DNA of 61,880 nt from JAKJEP01 sp964580995. GTDB taxonomy: Bacteria; Planctomycetota; Phycisphaerae; Sedimentisphaerales; SM23-30. The notes beneath the pieces were generated by a model. The model saw nothing but the letters and a program-made list of their open reading frames with translations, was not told the DNA's origin and made no database searches. Positions 35,901 to 43,830 of this stretch are shown one piece after another. The translations under genes were made by a program, and so were the position numbers. The DNA lies in contig CAZOMV010000021.1 of assembly GCA_964580995.1 (NCBI GenBank), forward strand, positions 1 through 61,880, written 5' to 3'. The stretch's first letter is position 1. Each line of letters begins with the position of its first letter.

Positions 35901-37127
35901 TTCCCCGACTGGATTGAACTCTATAACCAGGGAACTACCGCCGTTAATTTAGCGGGCAAATTCTTAACCGACGACCTGGACGATCCGAACAAATATGAAA
36001 TACCCGCCGGTGTAACCATCGAGCCGGGGGAACATCTGATCTTTTGGGCGGATGAAGACGGCCCGCAGGGGCTGGCGCACATCAACTTTAAACTTAGCAA
36101 AACCGGCGAATCCATTGGACTTTTTGATACCTATGCCAATGGCAACCTGCCTCTCAGCATCATTACCTTTGGCCTTCAATCTACGGATGTCTCCTATGGC
36201 AGGTATCCCGATGGGACGCATATGTGGGGATTCATGCAGAATCCAACCCCCCAGGAAATAAACAGCGTTATCGATAATCTGCCAACATGTTCCGATATCT
36301 GGGAAAAAGGCTATGGCTTAACCGAGGACCTAAATGCCGATTGTCACGTTGATCTGATAGATTTTGCCATCATGGCTTCATACTGGCTGGAAAAGAATAT
36401 ACCTACGGAACCTGTGGTTTGGGACTATGCCAGTGAATTTTCCGTCTATCAGGGCAATCCCAACGGCGTGTGGACCTATGGTGTGTATGATGGTACGGAT
36501 TTTTCTTCGGTCAATTTCATCCTTTATAACAGTACCGCTCCGATTTCAACTCTGGATCCCTGGGCTTTGAACGGCGATCGGGATGGTCCGGGAAGCTGTC
36601 AAAAGAATATGGATGAGTCGAATCCTGTTTACCAACCGGGCTGGCCGAACGGGATGTATTGGGAGCCCGGCCAAACCTCCCTGATGACCCCATCCTCCTA
36701 TGTGTATTGGTGTCCCACTGCCCGTTTTACCGCACCGGTCGCCAGTGAATATCAAGTGGATGCCCGGTTCTGGAGCGGCACGGTCAACGGCGATCCCACC
36801 AATGTGTATGTCCTGGTAAACCGAACCGTGGTTCATTCCGATCAAATCAGCGGCTATTATTCCGAACCGGCCAGCTCCTCCCTCTTTTCCGGCTTGCTGA
36901 CCTTAGCCGCCGGGGATACCGTCGATTTCTGTGTCGGAGCTGTCACCGGACAGGGGCTGGCTTATGATGGCGGTTTCCATATCGTCCAGTTTGATGCTGC
37001 AATTTCCACAACCGCCTTTTGCGGCGGGTCGGACTTAGAGTATCTGCCCGGTGATATAAATACGGACTGTGTTGTGGACCTGGATGATTTTGTGATCTTT
37101 GCTTCCCAGTGGCTTGGTTCAAATTGA
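32943..37127 (+). CDS. Secreted LTD-CotH kinase-like-dockerin multidomain protein
   Basis: An exported protein of 1394 residues. Order: signal peptide (1-26), lamin-tail domain 1 (28-173, EIMYNPAVTNTGGEFVEIYN), lamin-tail domain 2 (192-339, ELMYNPGVLNTGGEYIELYN), CHB_HEX-like module (343-419, YYTLDGTMPS), CotH kinase-like domain (about 419-869), second YYTLDGTDP module (895-959), lamin-tail domain 3 (966-1103), dockerin-like repeat (1130-1150, DLNADCHVDLIDFAIMASYWL), a CBM-like beta domain (about 1159-1358) and a terminal dockerin-like repeat (1368-1394). CotH marks seen are MPRKSYKLE, YVLVEKITRNEERVDI and PLWDFNAAFG. GGAG at 32931-32934 sets the start. CotH proteins elsewhere are protein kinases; substrate and anchoring here are unknown. 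Confidence 0.9.
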   Translation: MCNKSFPLALFTSFLLPLLATPALTAESDILIHEIMYNPAVTNTGGEFVEIYNGGSTPVDVSGWQLEDSLQVMFTLPSSTTIAAGGYLVFYDDAAAIVFYGLNTANSFGPYTGGLDGGGERIALKNASGTVIDEVIYDDNWPWPSEADGNGPSLELLVPTQEDNDEGANWGVGQPYTPGAANNPASPGLGSVVITELMYNPGVLNTGGEYIELYNRSGSTIQLSGWQLAGGIEYTFPAGTTLNAGAYLAVAGDPNVPGFYGISNWVGPYTGKLDNAGELVVLKNSLGQIVDVVNYEAGDPWPTGADGSGPSLELIDINGDNNNPAKWGIGQPYTPGTVNHPVIYIAQPHFSRTSGIFTESFSLILTKLTATAAIYYTLDGTMPSLSSLVYSIPIPISNSTLVKAAVYEPGVGWSQMRAEGFSLINPDIQNFSSNLPIVVVDTFGKTIISTSESEYTLVQTTFIDVDPATGRAVMSGTTDHTGVDGIRIRGHSSPDMPRKSYKLETWNNHFLDKDVTLLGLPAGSDWVLYGPLWDKTHIRDLIAYQWSNEIGRYAPRTRLVELFLNTNGGDVRMDNLDLVPTYSDTTLNYPGGPDFAYPGDYVGVYVLVEKITRNEERVDIQKLGSLDNAEPEITGGYLIQHDCCHTIPADLPFSCSLGTFVFEEPKPDEITAAQTTWIINYLNSVKTVLNSSSFADPALGYSQYLDASSFIDHFWLQEMMRNADAYVVSAFMFKDRLGKLNMGPLWDFNAAFGHVNFMSAALVDGWDYPLRGGDPVADIFSRLRQDPEYELALWDRWFSLRECIFDTDKLLHDIDSYAAVLDEGQTRTFQRWPILGKKLLWNGLGNLYAYPTYQDEVDAMKAWLVARLDWIDAQFMYPPVIFNQDGGNVNTGFDLTMRKPAGQSGTIYYTLDGTDPRQAYTGNAGGTPYTAPITLTGVVTVKARYQNGLTWSALNEATFIVGSPVVINEFMAENFSTIEDPDEPGEFPDWIELYNQGTTAVNLAGKFLTDDLDDPNKYEIPAGVTIEPGEHLIFWADEDGPQGLAHINFKLSKTGESIGLFDTYANGNLPLSIITFGLQSTDVSYGRYPDGTHMWGFMQNPTPQEINSVIDNLPTCSDIWEKGYGLTEDLNADCHVDLIDFAIMASYWLEKNIPTEPVVWDYASEFSVYQGNPNGVWTYGVYDGTDFSSVNFILYNSTAPISTLDPWALNGDRDGPGSCQKNMDESNPVYQPGWPNGMYWEPGQTSLMTPSSYVYWCPTARFTAPVASEYQVDARFWSGTVNGDPTNVYVLVNRTVVHSDQISGYYSEPASSSLFSGLLTLAAGDTVDFCVGAVTGQGLAYDGGFHIVQFDAAISTTAFCGGSDLEYLPGDINTDCVVDLDDFVIFASQWLGSN

Positions 37128-37197
37128 AGCAACGGAAGATCGGTTCCCGGTTGGTCGGTTCGGTGCAGCGGTTGTTCTGTACCCAGCCGACGGGCAA

Positions 37198-37305
37198 TTA
37201 TTGATTCTTCTTTTCTTTTTTCAATTTTCGCTTTTCCTTGGGATTTAGCAGGGCCTTTTTCTTTTGTTCTCTTTTGCCTTTATCTTTTTTTCCACCATCA
37301 CCCAT
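37198..37305 (-). CDS. Small lysine-rich protein, 35 residues, unknown function
   Basis: A short open frame beginning MGDGGKKDKGKREQKKKALL and ending KKEKKNQ, almost entirely charged, predicted helical or disordered and strongly basic. AAAGGA lies about nine bases upstream on the minus strand, and a TTGAAA-N17-TATATA promoter precedes it at 37386-37414. It lies downstream of RidA on the same strand. A nucleic-acid or ribosome-binding role would suit the charge, but this is only a guess. I do not recognise a named family. Confidence 0.5.
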   Translation of the reverse strand: MGDGGKKDKGKREQKKKALLNPKEKRKLKKEKKNQ

Positions 37306-37385
37306 CTCTGTTTTTCCTTTTTTAAGCTAGGTTATACCATTGATTATCCCGCCTGCATCACACACCGAGAGACAGACGGTACCTT

Positions 37386-37414
37386 TATATAACAAGTTCC
37401 CGTTGCTTTTTCAA
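37386..37414 (-). promoter_or_regulatory. Promoter of the small lysine-rich ORF
   Basis: On the minus strand, TTGAAA (complement of 37409-37414), a 17-bp spacer and TATATA (complement of 37386-37391), about 80 bp before the small ORF and just past the RidA stop codon. The remaining 37128-37197 and 37306-37385 stretches show nothing else. Confidence 0.55.
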
Positions 37415-37440
37415 TATTTATTCTGTCTGACTCCGAAAAT

Positions 37441-37905
37441 CTATGGATGTAAGGTTTCGGCGAGGAGGGCCAGTTCCACGGCGGCGTTGAGAGGGAGTTC
37501 GGCGGCACCGATGGCCAGGCGGGTGTGCCGGCCCAGGGGGCCGAAGAGGTCATGGAGGAAGTGGGAGGCGCCATTGGCGACTTGGGCCTGGTCGATGAAA
37601 CCGGGTGCACTGTTGACGAATACTTCCAGGCGGACAATCCGGCTGATGCGGTCGAGGGAGCCGAGATGGGCGTGGAGGGCGGCCAGGGCGTTGATGGCAC
37701 AGAGGCGGGCGGCCTGCTGGCCGGCGGCCAGGTCGAGATCGCGGCCCAGCTTGCCGGTATAATGGAGTTGGCCTTGCCGGGTGGGCAGTTGGCCCGAAAC
37801 GAAGAGCAGGCTGCCGGTCTGGACGACGGGGACGTAAGCGCCGGCGGGCGCGGCGGGGGCGGGCAGCTCGATGCCTAGCTCAATCAGTTTCTGCTGGTAA
37901 TTCAT
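37441..37905 (-). CDS. RidA/YjgF-family protein
   Basis: A cytosolic protein of 154 residues in the Rid (YjgF/YER057c/UK114) superfamily, whose best known members hydrolyse reactive enamine/imine intermediates. Fold marks are GAYVPVVQTGSLLFVSGQLP, LDRISRIVRLEVFVNS and the C-terminal HTRLAIGAAELPLNAAVELALLA. The arginine normally found before the last strands reads H-T-R-L-A-I-G-A here; together with its length this suits the longer Rid subfamily with less defined activity. The ATG at 37905 lies inside the end of scpA (26-bp overlap), indicating coupled translation. Confidence 0.88.
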   Translation of the reverse strand: MNYQQKLIELGIELPAPAAPAGAYVPVVQTGSLLFVSGQLPTRQGQLHYTGKLGRDLDLAAGQQAARLCAINALAALHAHLGSLDRISRIVRLEVFVNSAPGFIDQAQVANGASHFLHDLFGPLGRHTRLAIGAAELPLNAAVELALLAETLHP

Positions 37906-38842
37906 CGTTGGGGTCCGTTGGTTGGGAGGTTTCCTCCGTGATGGGGAGCGAGTCGGGTTTTGTTTTTCGTTTTTTGGTGCTTTGGTGCCCGGCGGCGGCG
38001 TGTTCGGCTTCGAGTTTGAGCTTCTGGTCCACGATGACCTTGCTGGGCAGGGCCTGGATGTTGGCGGAGAGGGCGTGGGCGACGGCCAGTTCGGGAGCCT
38101 CGTCCGTGAGGGCGAAGATGTAGATGGGGCCGAAGGCTTTTTCCTGCTCGATGCGGACAAGCTTCTGGCGGATGAGTTCCAGCAGAGCGAAGAAGAGACC
38201 GACGATTTCGCCGCGGCTGGAGCGGCCCAGGAAGACGGATTCGAAGGTGAGGGGTTTTTCCCGCTGGGCGCGGTCGAGGATGTCGGTTTCGTAGATGTCG
38301 ATGGGGGTGTCGTCGTGGATGACCTGATGGCTGCGTTTGCCGGCGAGGGTGGCCTGCATGAGGCGGCTGAAGGCCTCGAATAGGTCCCAGATTTGGAGGG
38401 ATTCGAGGTCAAGTTCCTGTTCGATCTGGTGGGCCTCGCGGAGTTTCTGGAGGTCGGCCAGAGAGCGGGGGTAACGCTGGGTCTGGTCGTCGGCCCATTC
38501 ATAGAGTTCACCGGCGAGGTCTTTGAATTTTTTGTATTCGAGGAGCTGGCGGACCAGTTCCAGGCGGGGATCGCCGAGGTCATCCTCTTCCTGGCCCGGC
38601 TCGGCCTCGCCGCGGGGCAGGAGCATGGCGGACTTGATCTCCATCAGGGTGGCGGCCATGACGAGGAATTCGCCGGCGAAATCGATGTTGAGTTCGTGGA
38701 TCATCTCAACGTATTGGAGATATTGGGTGGTGATGGTGGCGATGGGGATGTCCTGGATGTCCACCTCGGCGCGGCGGATGAGGTAAAGGAGCAGGTCGAG
38801 GGGGCCGTTGTAGATGTCGATGCTAACGCGGTAGTCTGCCAT
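37880..38842 (-). CDS. scpA: Segregation and condensation protein A
   Basis: The kleisin subunit of the SMC-ScpAB condensin complex, which organises and helps segregate the chromosome. The 320-residue protein starts MADYRVSIDIYNGPLDLLLYLI, the signature of the ScpA N-terminal domain that binds the SMC neck. It has a middle acidic linker (EPGQEEDDLGDP) and the winged-helix C-terminal part (SRGEIVGLFFALLELIRQKLVRIEQ). A charged tail of about 55 residues (KKRKTKPDSLP, TEETSQPTDPN) extends past the usual end. It lies between trpS and the Rid gene on the same strand; scpB is not in the window. Confidence 0.93.
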   Translation of the reverse strand: MADYRVSIDIYNGPLDLLLYLIRRAEVDIQDIPIATITTQYLQYVEMIHELNIDFAGEFLVMAATLMEIKSAMLLPRGEAEPGQEEDDLGDPRLELVRQLLEYKKFKDLAGELYEWADDQTQRYPRSLADLQKLREAHQIEQELDLESLQIWDLFEAFSRLMQATLAGKRSHQVIHDDTPIDIYETDILDRAQREKPLTFESVFLGRSSRGEIVGLFFALLELIRQKLVRIEQEKAFGPIYIFALTDEAPELAVAHALSANIQALPSKVIVDQKLKLEAEHAAAGHQSTKKRKTKPDSLPITEETSQPTDPNDELPAETD

Positions 38843-38885
38843 AATTTTTACATTTTCATTGGTTTCGGTTGTTTTGTACCGTTTT

Positions 38886-39860
38886 TTACTTTTTGGGAGT
38901 GAGGCCGGTGGCGGAGCGGACTTTGTCCATGAGCTGTTGGGCGGCGAGCCGGGCTTTTTTGCCGCCTTCGCGGAGGACGTCCTCGACGTAGCTGTCGTCC
39001 TGGACGAATTTCTGGTATTGCTGGCGGAAAGGCTCCATGTACTGGACGGCCAGCTCAGCCAGCCGTTTTTTGGCTTCGCCGTAGCCCATGCCGCCCTGGC
39101 GGTAGCGCTGCTGCCATTCTTTCGTTTCTTCATCGGAGGTGAAGAGTTTGAGCAGGGCGAAAACAGTGCATTTGTCGGGGTCTTTGGGATCTTCGACGGG
39201 GGTGGAGTCGGTGACGATCCGCATGATTTTCTTTTTGGTCTGGTTGGCGGATTCGAAGAGTTCCAGGGTGTTGTCGTAGCTTTTGCTCATTTTGCGGCCG
39301 TCCAGACCGGGGACGACGGCGGTTTCGGGCAGGATGAAGGGGTCGGGCAGGGTGAGGATTTCGCCGTAGGTATTGTTGAATTTGATGGCGATATCGCGGG
39401 TGACTTCCAGGTGCTGCTTCTGGTCCTGGCCGACGGGGACAAGGTTGCTTTCGTAGATGAGGATGTCGGAGGCCATGAGGACCGGGTAACAGAAGAGGCC
39501 GTGGTTGGGAGCTAAACCCTGATCTACCTTGTCTTTATAGCTGACACAACGCTGGAGCAGGCCCATCGGGGTGATGCAGGAGAGGATCCAGGTCAGTTCG
39601 CAGACTTCGGGGACGTCGGATTGGCGGAAAAAGACGGCTTTTTCGGGGTCGATGCCGACAGCTAAGTAACCACGGGCGATTTCTTTGGTATATTCCTGGA
39701 GGGTATCAGCGCCGGTGACGCTGGTCATGGCGTGGTAGTTGGCGATGAAGTAGAAGCACTGGTGGCCCTGCTCCTGGAGGCGGAGGTACTGGCGCATGGC
39801 GCCGAAGAAATTGCCGATGTGGAGCTTGCCGGACGGCTGAATGCCTGATAATACGCGCAT
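38886..39860 (-). CDS. trpS: Tryptophanyl-tRNA synthetase
   Basis: Class Ic aminoacyl-tRNA synthetase charging tRNA-Trp. The protein has 324 residues, normal for bacterial TrpS. Motifs: GIQPSGKLHIGNFFGA (HIGH equivalent) at the N-terminus, the tryptophan-site region around HYAMTSV-like NYHAMTSVTGA, VPVGQDQKQHLEVTRDIA, and the KMSKS loop in GRKMSKSYDN. I chose the ATG at 39860 because AAAGGA is about nine bases upstream; an ATG at 39869 abuts the Shine-Dalgarno. It is followed 43 bp later by scpA and the Rid gene, probably one transcript. Confidence 0.96.
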   Translation of the reverse strand: MRVLSGIQPSGKLHIGNFFGAMRQYLRLQEQGHQCFYFIANYHAMTSVTGADTLQEYTKEIARGYLAVGIDPEKAVFFRQSDVPEVCELTWILSCITPMGLLQRCVSYKDKVDQGLAPNHGLFCYPVLMASDILIYESNLVPVGQDQKQHLEVTRDIAIKFNNTYGEILTLPDPFILPETAVVPGLDGRKMSKSYDNTLELFESANQTKKKIMRIVTDSTPVEDPKDPDKCTVFALLKLFTSDEETKEWQQRYRQGGMGYGEAKKRLAELAVQYMEPFRQQYQKFVQDDSYVEDVLREGGKKARLAAQQLMDKVRSATGLTPKK

Positions 39861-39951
39861 ATGTAACATTCCTTTGTCAGTAACTATCTAATAACTAAAC
39901 TTTTGCATAACCTTAGTAATAAATGTTATTTATATTCGTCTAAAAGAATAT

Positions 39952-39980
39952 ACCATAGCGATTCCAAGTGGGAATGTCAA
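39952..39980 (-). promoter_or_regulatory. Candidate trpS promoter
   Basis: On the minus strand, TTGACA (complement of 39975-39980), a 17-bp spacer and TATGGT (complement of 39952-39957), about 90 bp before the trpS start. The -10 is weak. It shares the 386-bp divergent gap 39861-40246 with the next promoter; the rest of the gap is AT-rich without further features. Confidence 0.5.
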
Positions 39981-40132
39981 GGCCCGGAGCCGGTGCGGAT
40001 GATAAAGAAAAAACGCAGTTATATTGGGGTTTTAGTGGCGGGAGTTGAGAAAAATACAGCGTGAATTAGAAATACGTACTTCGTATAGGCTTTTTAACAA
40101 AAAATCAGCCCCAAAAAAACGAGAAAATAGTA

Positions 40133-40161
40133 TTGACATTTTAGTCAGCGTTATATATTAT
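40133..40161 (+). promoter_or_regulatory. Strong promoter of the glycine-rich repeat protein
   Basis: TTGACA (40133-40138), a 17-bp spacer and TATTAT (40156-40161). Together with a perfect AAGGAGG at 40234-40240 it suggests high expression of the downstream secreted protein. Confidence 0.8.
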
Positions 40162-40246
40162 GGGACTTTAACGATAAGTCATCTATTAGGTTGATTTTAA
40201 CAGTTGTTCGCAGGTTTTATAACTTTTATTTAAAAGGAGGTAAGAG

Positions 40247-43200
40247 ATGAAACCGGTACAAAGCATTTCCAGCGTTTCCAAACAGTTTTTTCTGGTGGTC
40301 CTTGCGGCGGTAATCCTCTGTGGCAATTCCACTTGGGTTTCCGCCGTGACGTTTACAACCGACACCCTGATCGATGCCGGTAATGTTGCGTATGAGGGAC
40401 AAGACATCGTCATCCAGGGCTGTACGCTCACGGTTAACGGCGAGCACTCATTTGCCAGCCTGCAGATGACTAACGGCGTGCTTACGCATTCGGCCAATTC
40501 CGATGTCAGGACGAATTGGTTTGCGATCACCATCGCGGGCAATGCGGTGGTGGATGTGAACAGCCGGATCGATGCCAGCGGCCGCGGCTATGGGCCGGCG
40601 CAAGGCCCCGGCGCCGGGCAGACGTGGTTTCACGCCAGCGGCGGCGGCCATGGCGGCCGCGGGGGAAGAGCCTCGAACTGGGCAACAGGGGGCATTTATT
40701 ATGATTCGATCACGCAGCCGGTTGAGCTGGGCAGCGGCGGCGGCACGGACCGCGATGCGGGTCGTGCCGGCGGTGCCGGCGGCGGGGTGATTCGGCTACA
40801 GGTCAATGGTACGATGACGCTCAATGGTTCGATTCTGGCCAACGGCAATGGCGGCAGCGGTAATGAAGCGGGCGGCGGGGCTGGCGGCAGCATTTGGCTG
40901 ACGGTTGGCACCCTCGGGGGCAACGGGGCGATCAGCGCCAACGGGGGCAGCAGTTCCAATCCGGGAGTTGCCGGCGGTGGTGGTGGCGGTCGGATCGCGT
41001 TGTACTATACCACGAATAATTTCACGAGCGGCACCCTTTCCACTTACGGTGGGCCGGGCTACTATGCAGGGGCGGCCGGTACCATTTTCATAAAAGCGGC
41101 AGCGGTTTCCTCTGGATCGCTATTCATCAAGGCGAATACGGCAAGTGCCCGCGAGGTGACGATTCTCGATGCCCAGACGCCGGTTGCCAACCTGGAAGTG
41201 AGTTTATATGGGCAGGTGGAGATTTCCGCACCCTTGACGCTGGCCAGCGTGGTAGTCAAGGATACCGGGACCTCGCTGTTTCCCACTGTGGGACAGCCAT
41301 TGAACCTGATCGTGCAAACGGACGTCAATATTCGTACAAATGCGTCGATCACCGCCTCGGGGCGGGGTTATGCGGCTTCCGATGGGCCTGGCGCGGGCAC
41401 GGATTGGTACTATGCTTCCGGCGGCGGCCATGGCGGTCTGGGCGGTGGAGCCAACAGTCTGGCCGTGGGCGGCTATGCCTATGGTTCTCTCCTGGCACCA
41501 GCCGATCTGGGCAGCGGGGGCGGAAACGATAATGATAGCGGGCCAGCGGGCGGTGCTGGCGGCGGCGCTATCCGTCTTCAGATTACCGGCACGTTGACGG
41601 TCAACGGTTTTTTGACGGCGGAGGGGAACGGGGGAGCCGGTAATGAAGCGGGCGGCGGGGCCGGCGGCAGTATCTGGGTGAACTCCGGCACAATCGGGGG
41701 CAATGGGGCAATCAGTGTAAATGGCGGCACCTCCAGCAATAACGGCGTTGCCGGCGGCGGCAGCGGGGGAAGAATCGCCCTGTATTATGATACCACGACC
41801 TATGCGGGCACCAAAACGGCCTTTGGCGGTCCGGGCTGGCAGCGCGGTGGGCCGGGAACCATATTCACCAAACGAACGGCGGATAGCTACGGCCTGCTCC
41901 TGGTGGATGCCGGCGGCAGCAGCAGCAATATCTGTCCGCTGCACGCGGACTTCTGGCCGCAAGCCACCCAATTCCAGCTTCAGGTGAATAATAGTGCGGT
42001 GGCGGCGGTCAAGGACGCAGTCACATTTCGCAGTCTCGTGCTGGATACGGGGGCGTCTCTCATCCAGGAATTTGCCGCGAATCCGTTCGATGTAACCATC
42101 CTGGACAATGCGAACATCAAGACGGGAACTACCGTTTCCGCCAGCGGCAAAGGGTATGCTTCTTCCACCGGACCCGGTGAAGGCGGTGATTTAACATGGG
42201 CCGGGGGCGGCGGGCATGGCGGGATGGGAGGAGCCTCGTCGGTGGGAGCACTGGGGGGAATGGCCTATGGTTCGATCCATGAGCCGAATGCCCCCGGCAG
42301 CGGTGGCGGTCTCGATGTAAACAGCGGTAGTCCGGGCGGCACGGGTGGCGGCGTGATTCGCTTTCAGGTTAATGGCGGCCTGACCATCAACGGATTGTTG
42401 ACAGCCGATGGGAATAGTGGGGGTGGAAACGAAGCGGGTGGTGGCGCCGGCGGCAGCATCTGGCTGACGGTCGGTGCCCTTATGGGCAATGGGACCATCA
42501 GCGCCAATGGCGGCGCCGGCAGCAATGTGGGTGTTTCCGGCGGCGGGGGCGGCGGGTGCATTGCACTTTACTTTGAGGAAATCGACGGATTTGATGGCAC
42601 GATTACCGCCTATGGCGGCAATGGCTGGGGCGGCGGTGGGGCTGGTACCATCTTTAAAAAGAATGCGGCCGAAACATATGGCACGCTGGTAATTGCCGCC
42701 AACCGGACGAATCGGGCCGCCACTCCTCTGGATGAGCAGACACCGGTGGTGGATCTGGAAATCAGCTCGGCGGGATATGTGGTGGTGACTCAGCCGCTTA
42801 CCCTGGCCAGCATCAAAGTGAGCGATCCTGCCAGTATTTTGAGTCCCGCGGCTGGCCAGCCGCTGGATTTGACGGTTATGGGCGATGTGGTCGTTTCTAC
42901 CGAGGGGGCGATTACAGCTACGGGATTGGGATATCCCTCCTCGGAAGGTCCGGGGGCGGGCGAAGATTATTATTATGCCGCTGGCGGCGGATATGGTGGG
43001 GCAGGCGGGGGATCCACCAATGGGGCAGTGGGCGGCGGTGTGTATGGGCAATTGACGCAACCGACCGATCTGGGCAGCGGCGGCGGAATGGACAGCGATG
43101 CCTACCGGGCGGGCGGCAGTGGCGGTGGGGCGATTAAGCTGACCGCCTTTGGTACGCTGACGGTCAATGGTTCCCTGACGGCGGACGGCGCGAACGGCGG

Positions 43201-43624
43201 TAATGAATCGGGCGGTGGCTCCGGCGGCAGTCTCTGGCTCATCGTCGGCACGCTTAACGGCAATGGTGTGATCAGTGCCAGCGGCGGCAACAGCGGCAAT
43301 GCCAGTGTGGCCGGCGGCGGCGGCGGCGGGCGGATCGCCATTTATTGGCGCGATGAGTATGCCGATTTCGCCCAACTGCGGGTCAACGGAGGCACACGGG
43401 ACGGGCACACCGGCACCCTGTATCTGTATCATGGTTTCCTCGTGGGAGATTATGATTTTAATAATGTGGTAGATCTGAATGATCTGGCGTATTTCCTGTC
43501 CTTCTGGCTCGATCCGGATTGCAGCCAGCCCGAGTGGTGCGGCGGCGCTGATCTGAACCGGGATGGCTTTGTCGATCTGGAAGATTACAGTATTTTCGTC
43601 CAGCAGTGGGGAAAACATCTGTGA
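40247..43624 (+). CDS. Secreted glycine-rich four-repeat protein with C-terminal dockerin
   Basis: An exported protein of 1125 residues. A signal peptide (FFLVVLAAVILCGNSTWVSA) is followed by four tandem modules of about 260 residues, then a dockerin-like pair (DFNNVVDLNDLAYFLSFWL and DLNRDGFVDLEDYSIFVQQW). Each module runs ASGxGY..GPGxG, GGGHGGxGG, GSGGG, LTVNGxLxAxG, GGGAGGSIWL, and ends in GGGGGGRIALYY. The alternation of short hydrophobic strands with G/N/S-rich turns suggests a beta-solenoid. From memory, similar glycine-rich modules occur in plant and other planctomycete proteins; no function is established. It stands alone between its own promoter and terminator. The dockerin implies docking to a cohesin or structural partner not seen here. 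Confidence 0.88.
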   Translation: MKPVQSISSVSKQFFLVVLAAVILCGNSTWVSAVTFTTDTLIDAGNVAYEGQDIVIQGCTLTVNGEHSFASLQMTNGVLTHSANSDVRTNWFAITIAGNAVVDVNSRIDASGRGYGPAQGPGAGQTWFHASGGGHGGRGGRASNWATGGIYYDSITQPVELGSGGGTDRDAGRAGGAGGGVIRLQVNGTMTLNGSILANGNGGSGNEAGGGAGGSIWLTVGTLGGNGAISANGGSSSNPGVAGGGGGGRIALYYTTNNFTSGTLSTYGGPGYYAGAAGTIFIKAAAVSSGSLFIKANTASAREVTILDAQTPVANLEVSLYGQVEISAPLTLASVVVKDTGTSLFPTVGQPLNLIVQTDVNIRTNASITASGRGYAASDGPGAGTDWYYASGGGHGGLGGGANSLAVGGYAYGSLLAPADLGSGGGNDNDSGPAGGAGGGAIRLQITGTLTVNGFLTAEGNGGAGNEAGGGAGGSIWVNSGTIGGNGAISVNGGTSSNNGVAGGGSGGRIALYYDTTTYAGTKTAFGGPGWQRGGPGTIFTKRTADSYGLLLVDAGGSSSNICPLHADFWPQATQFQLQVNNSAVAAVKDAVTFRSLVLDTGASLIQEFAANPFDVTILDNANIKTGTTVSASGKGYASSTGPGEGGDLTWAGGGGHGGMGGASSVGALGGMAYGSIHEPNAPGSGGGLDVNSGSPGGTGGGVIRFQVNGGLTINGLLTADGNSGGGNEAGGGAGGSIWLTVGALMGNGTISANGGAGSNVGVSGGGGGGCIALYFEEIDGFDGTITAYGGNGWGGGGAGTIFKKNAAETYGTLVIAANRTNRAATPLDEQTPVVDLEISSAGYVVVTQPLTLASIKVSDPASILSPAAGQPLDLTVMGDVVVSTEGAITATGLGYPSSEGPGAGEDYYYAAGGGYGGAGGGSTNGAVGGGVYGQLTQPTDLGSGGGMDSDAYRAGGSGGGAIKLTAFGTLTVNGSLTADGANGGNESGGGSGGSLWLIVGTLNGNGVISASGGNSGNASVAGGGGGGRIAIYWRDEYADFAQLRVNGGTRDGHTGTLYLYHGFLVGDYDFNNVVDLNDLAYFLSFWLDPDCSQPEWCGGADLNRDGFVDLEDYSIFVQQWGKHL
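40562..43366 (+). repeat. Four tandem coding repeats of about 780 bp
   Basis: Module starts (ASGRGY-like motif) fall near 40562, 41344, 42127 and 42907, a spacing of 780-783 bp. DNA similarity is high in the GGAGGSIWL-encoding segments, for example around 40870 and 41650. Regular spacing shows internal duplication of a whole domain rather than low-complexity slippage. Confidence 0.85.
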
Positions 43625-43666
43625 TTTCCGGCCGGCATCGCCGGTAAACCGGTGATAACGACGTTG

Positions 43667-43708
43667 AAGAGCCTTCTGCGTGGAAACGCGCGAAGGCTCT
43701 TTCTTTTG
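43667..43708 (+). terminator. Rho-independent terminator
   Basis: AAGAGCCTTC (43667-43676) pairs perfectly with GAAGGCTCTT (43692-43701), with an additional inner GCG/CGC pairing, followed by TTCTTTT. It lies 43 bp past the glycine-rich protein's stop codon. Confidence 0.9.
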
Positions 43709-43830
43709 CAGGAGGGAGAATCCCTGCGTGGAATCGGGATGCCGGGCGGCGGGAATACTATATGGGGACGTATAATAACATCCAATAAAAATGGAGTGTC
43801 GTTGGGGGCCGCCTGGCTGGGATTGTGCCC

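Noticed and set aside
37906..38583. N-terminal part of a 380-residue minus-strand frame containing RidA
   Set aside because: The extra N-terminal 226 residues are Ser/Pro/Thr-rich shadow translation of scpA; RidA starts at 37905.
38843..39133. N-terminal extension of the ScpA frame
   Set aside because: It is shadow translation of the end of trpS; the ScpA family start MADYRV is at 38842.
40247..43624. Mycobacterial PE_PGRS-like or collagen-like protein
   Set aside because: Glycine is concentrated in defined blocks of a regular 260-residue module with hydrophobic strands; there is no PE domain or Gly-X-Y triplet pattern.
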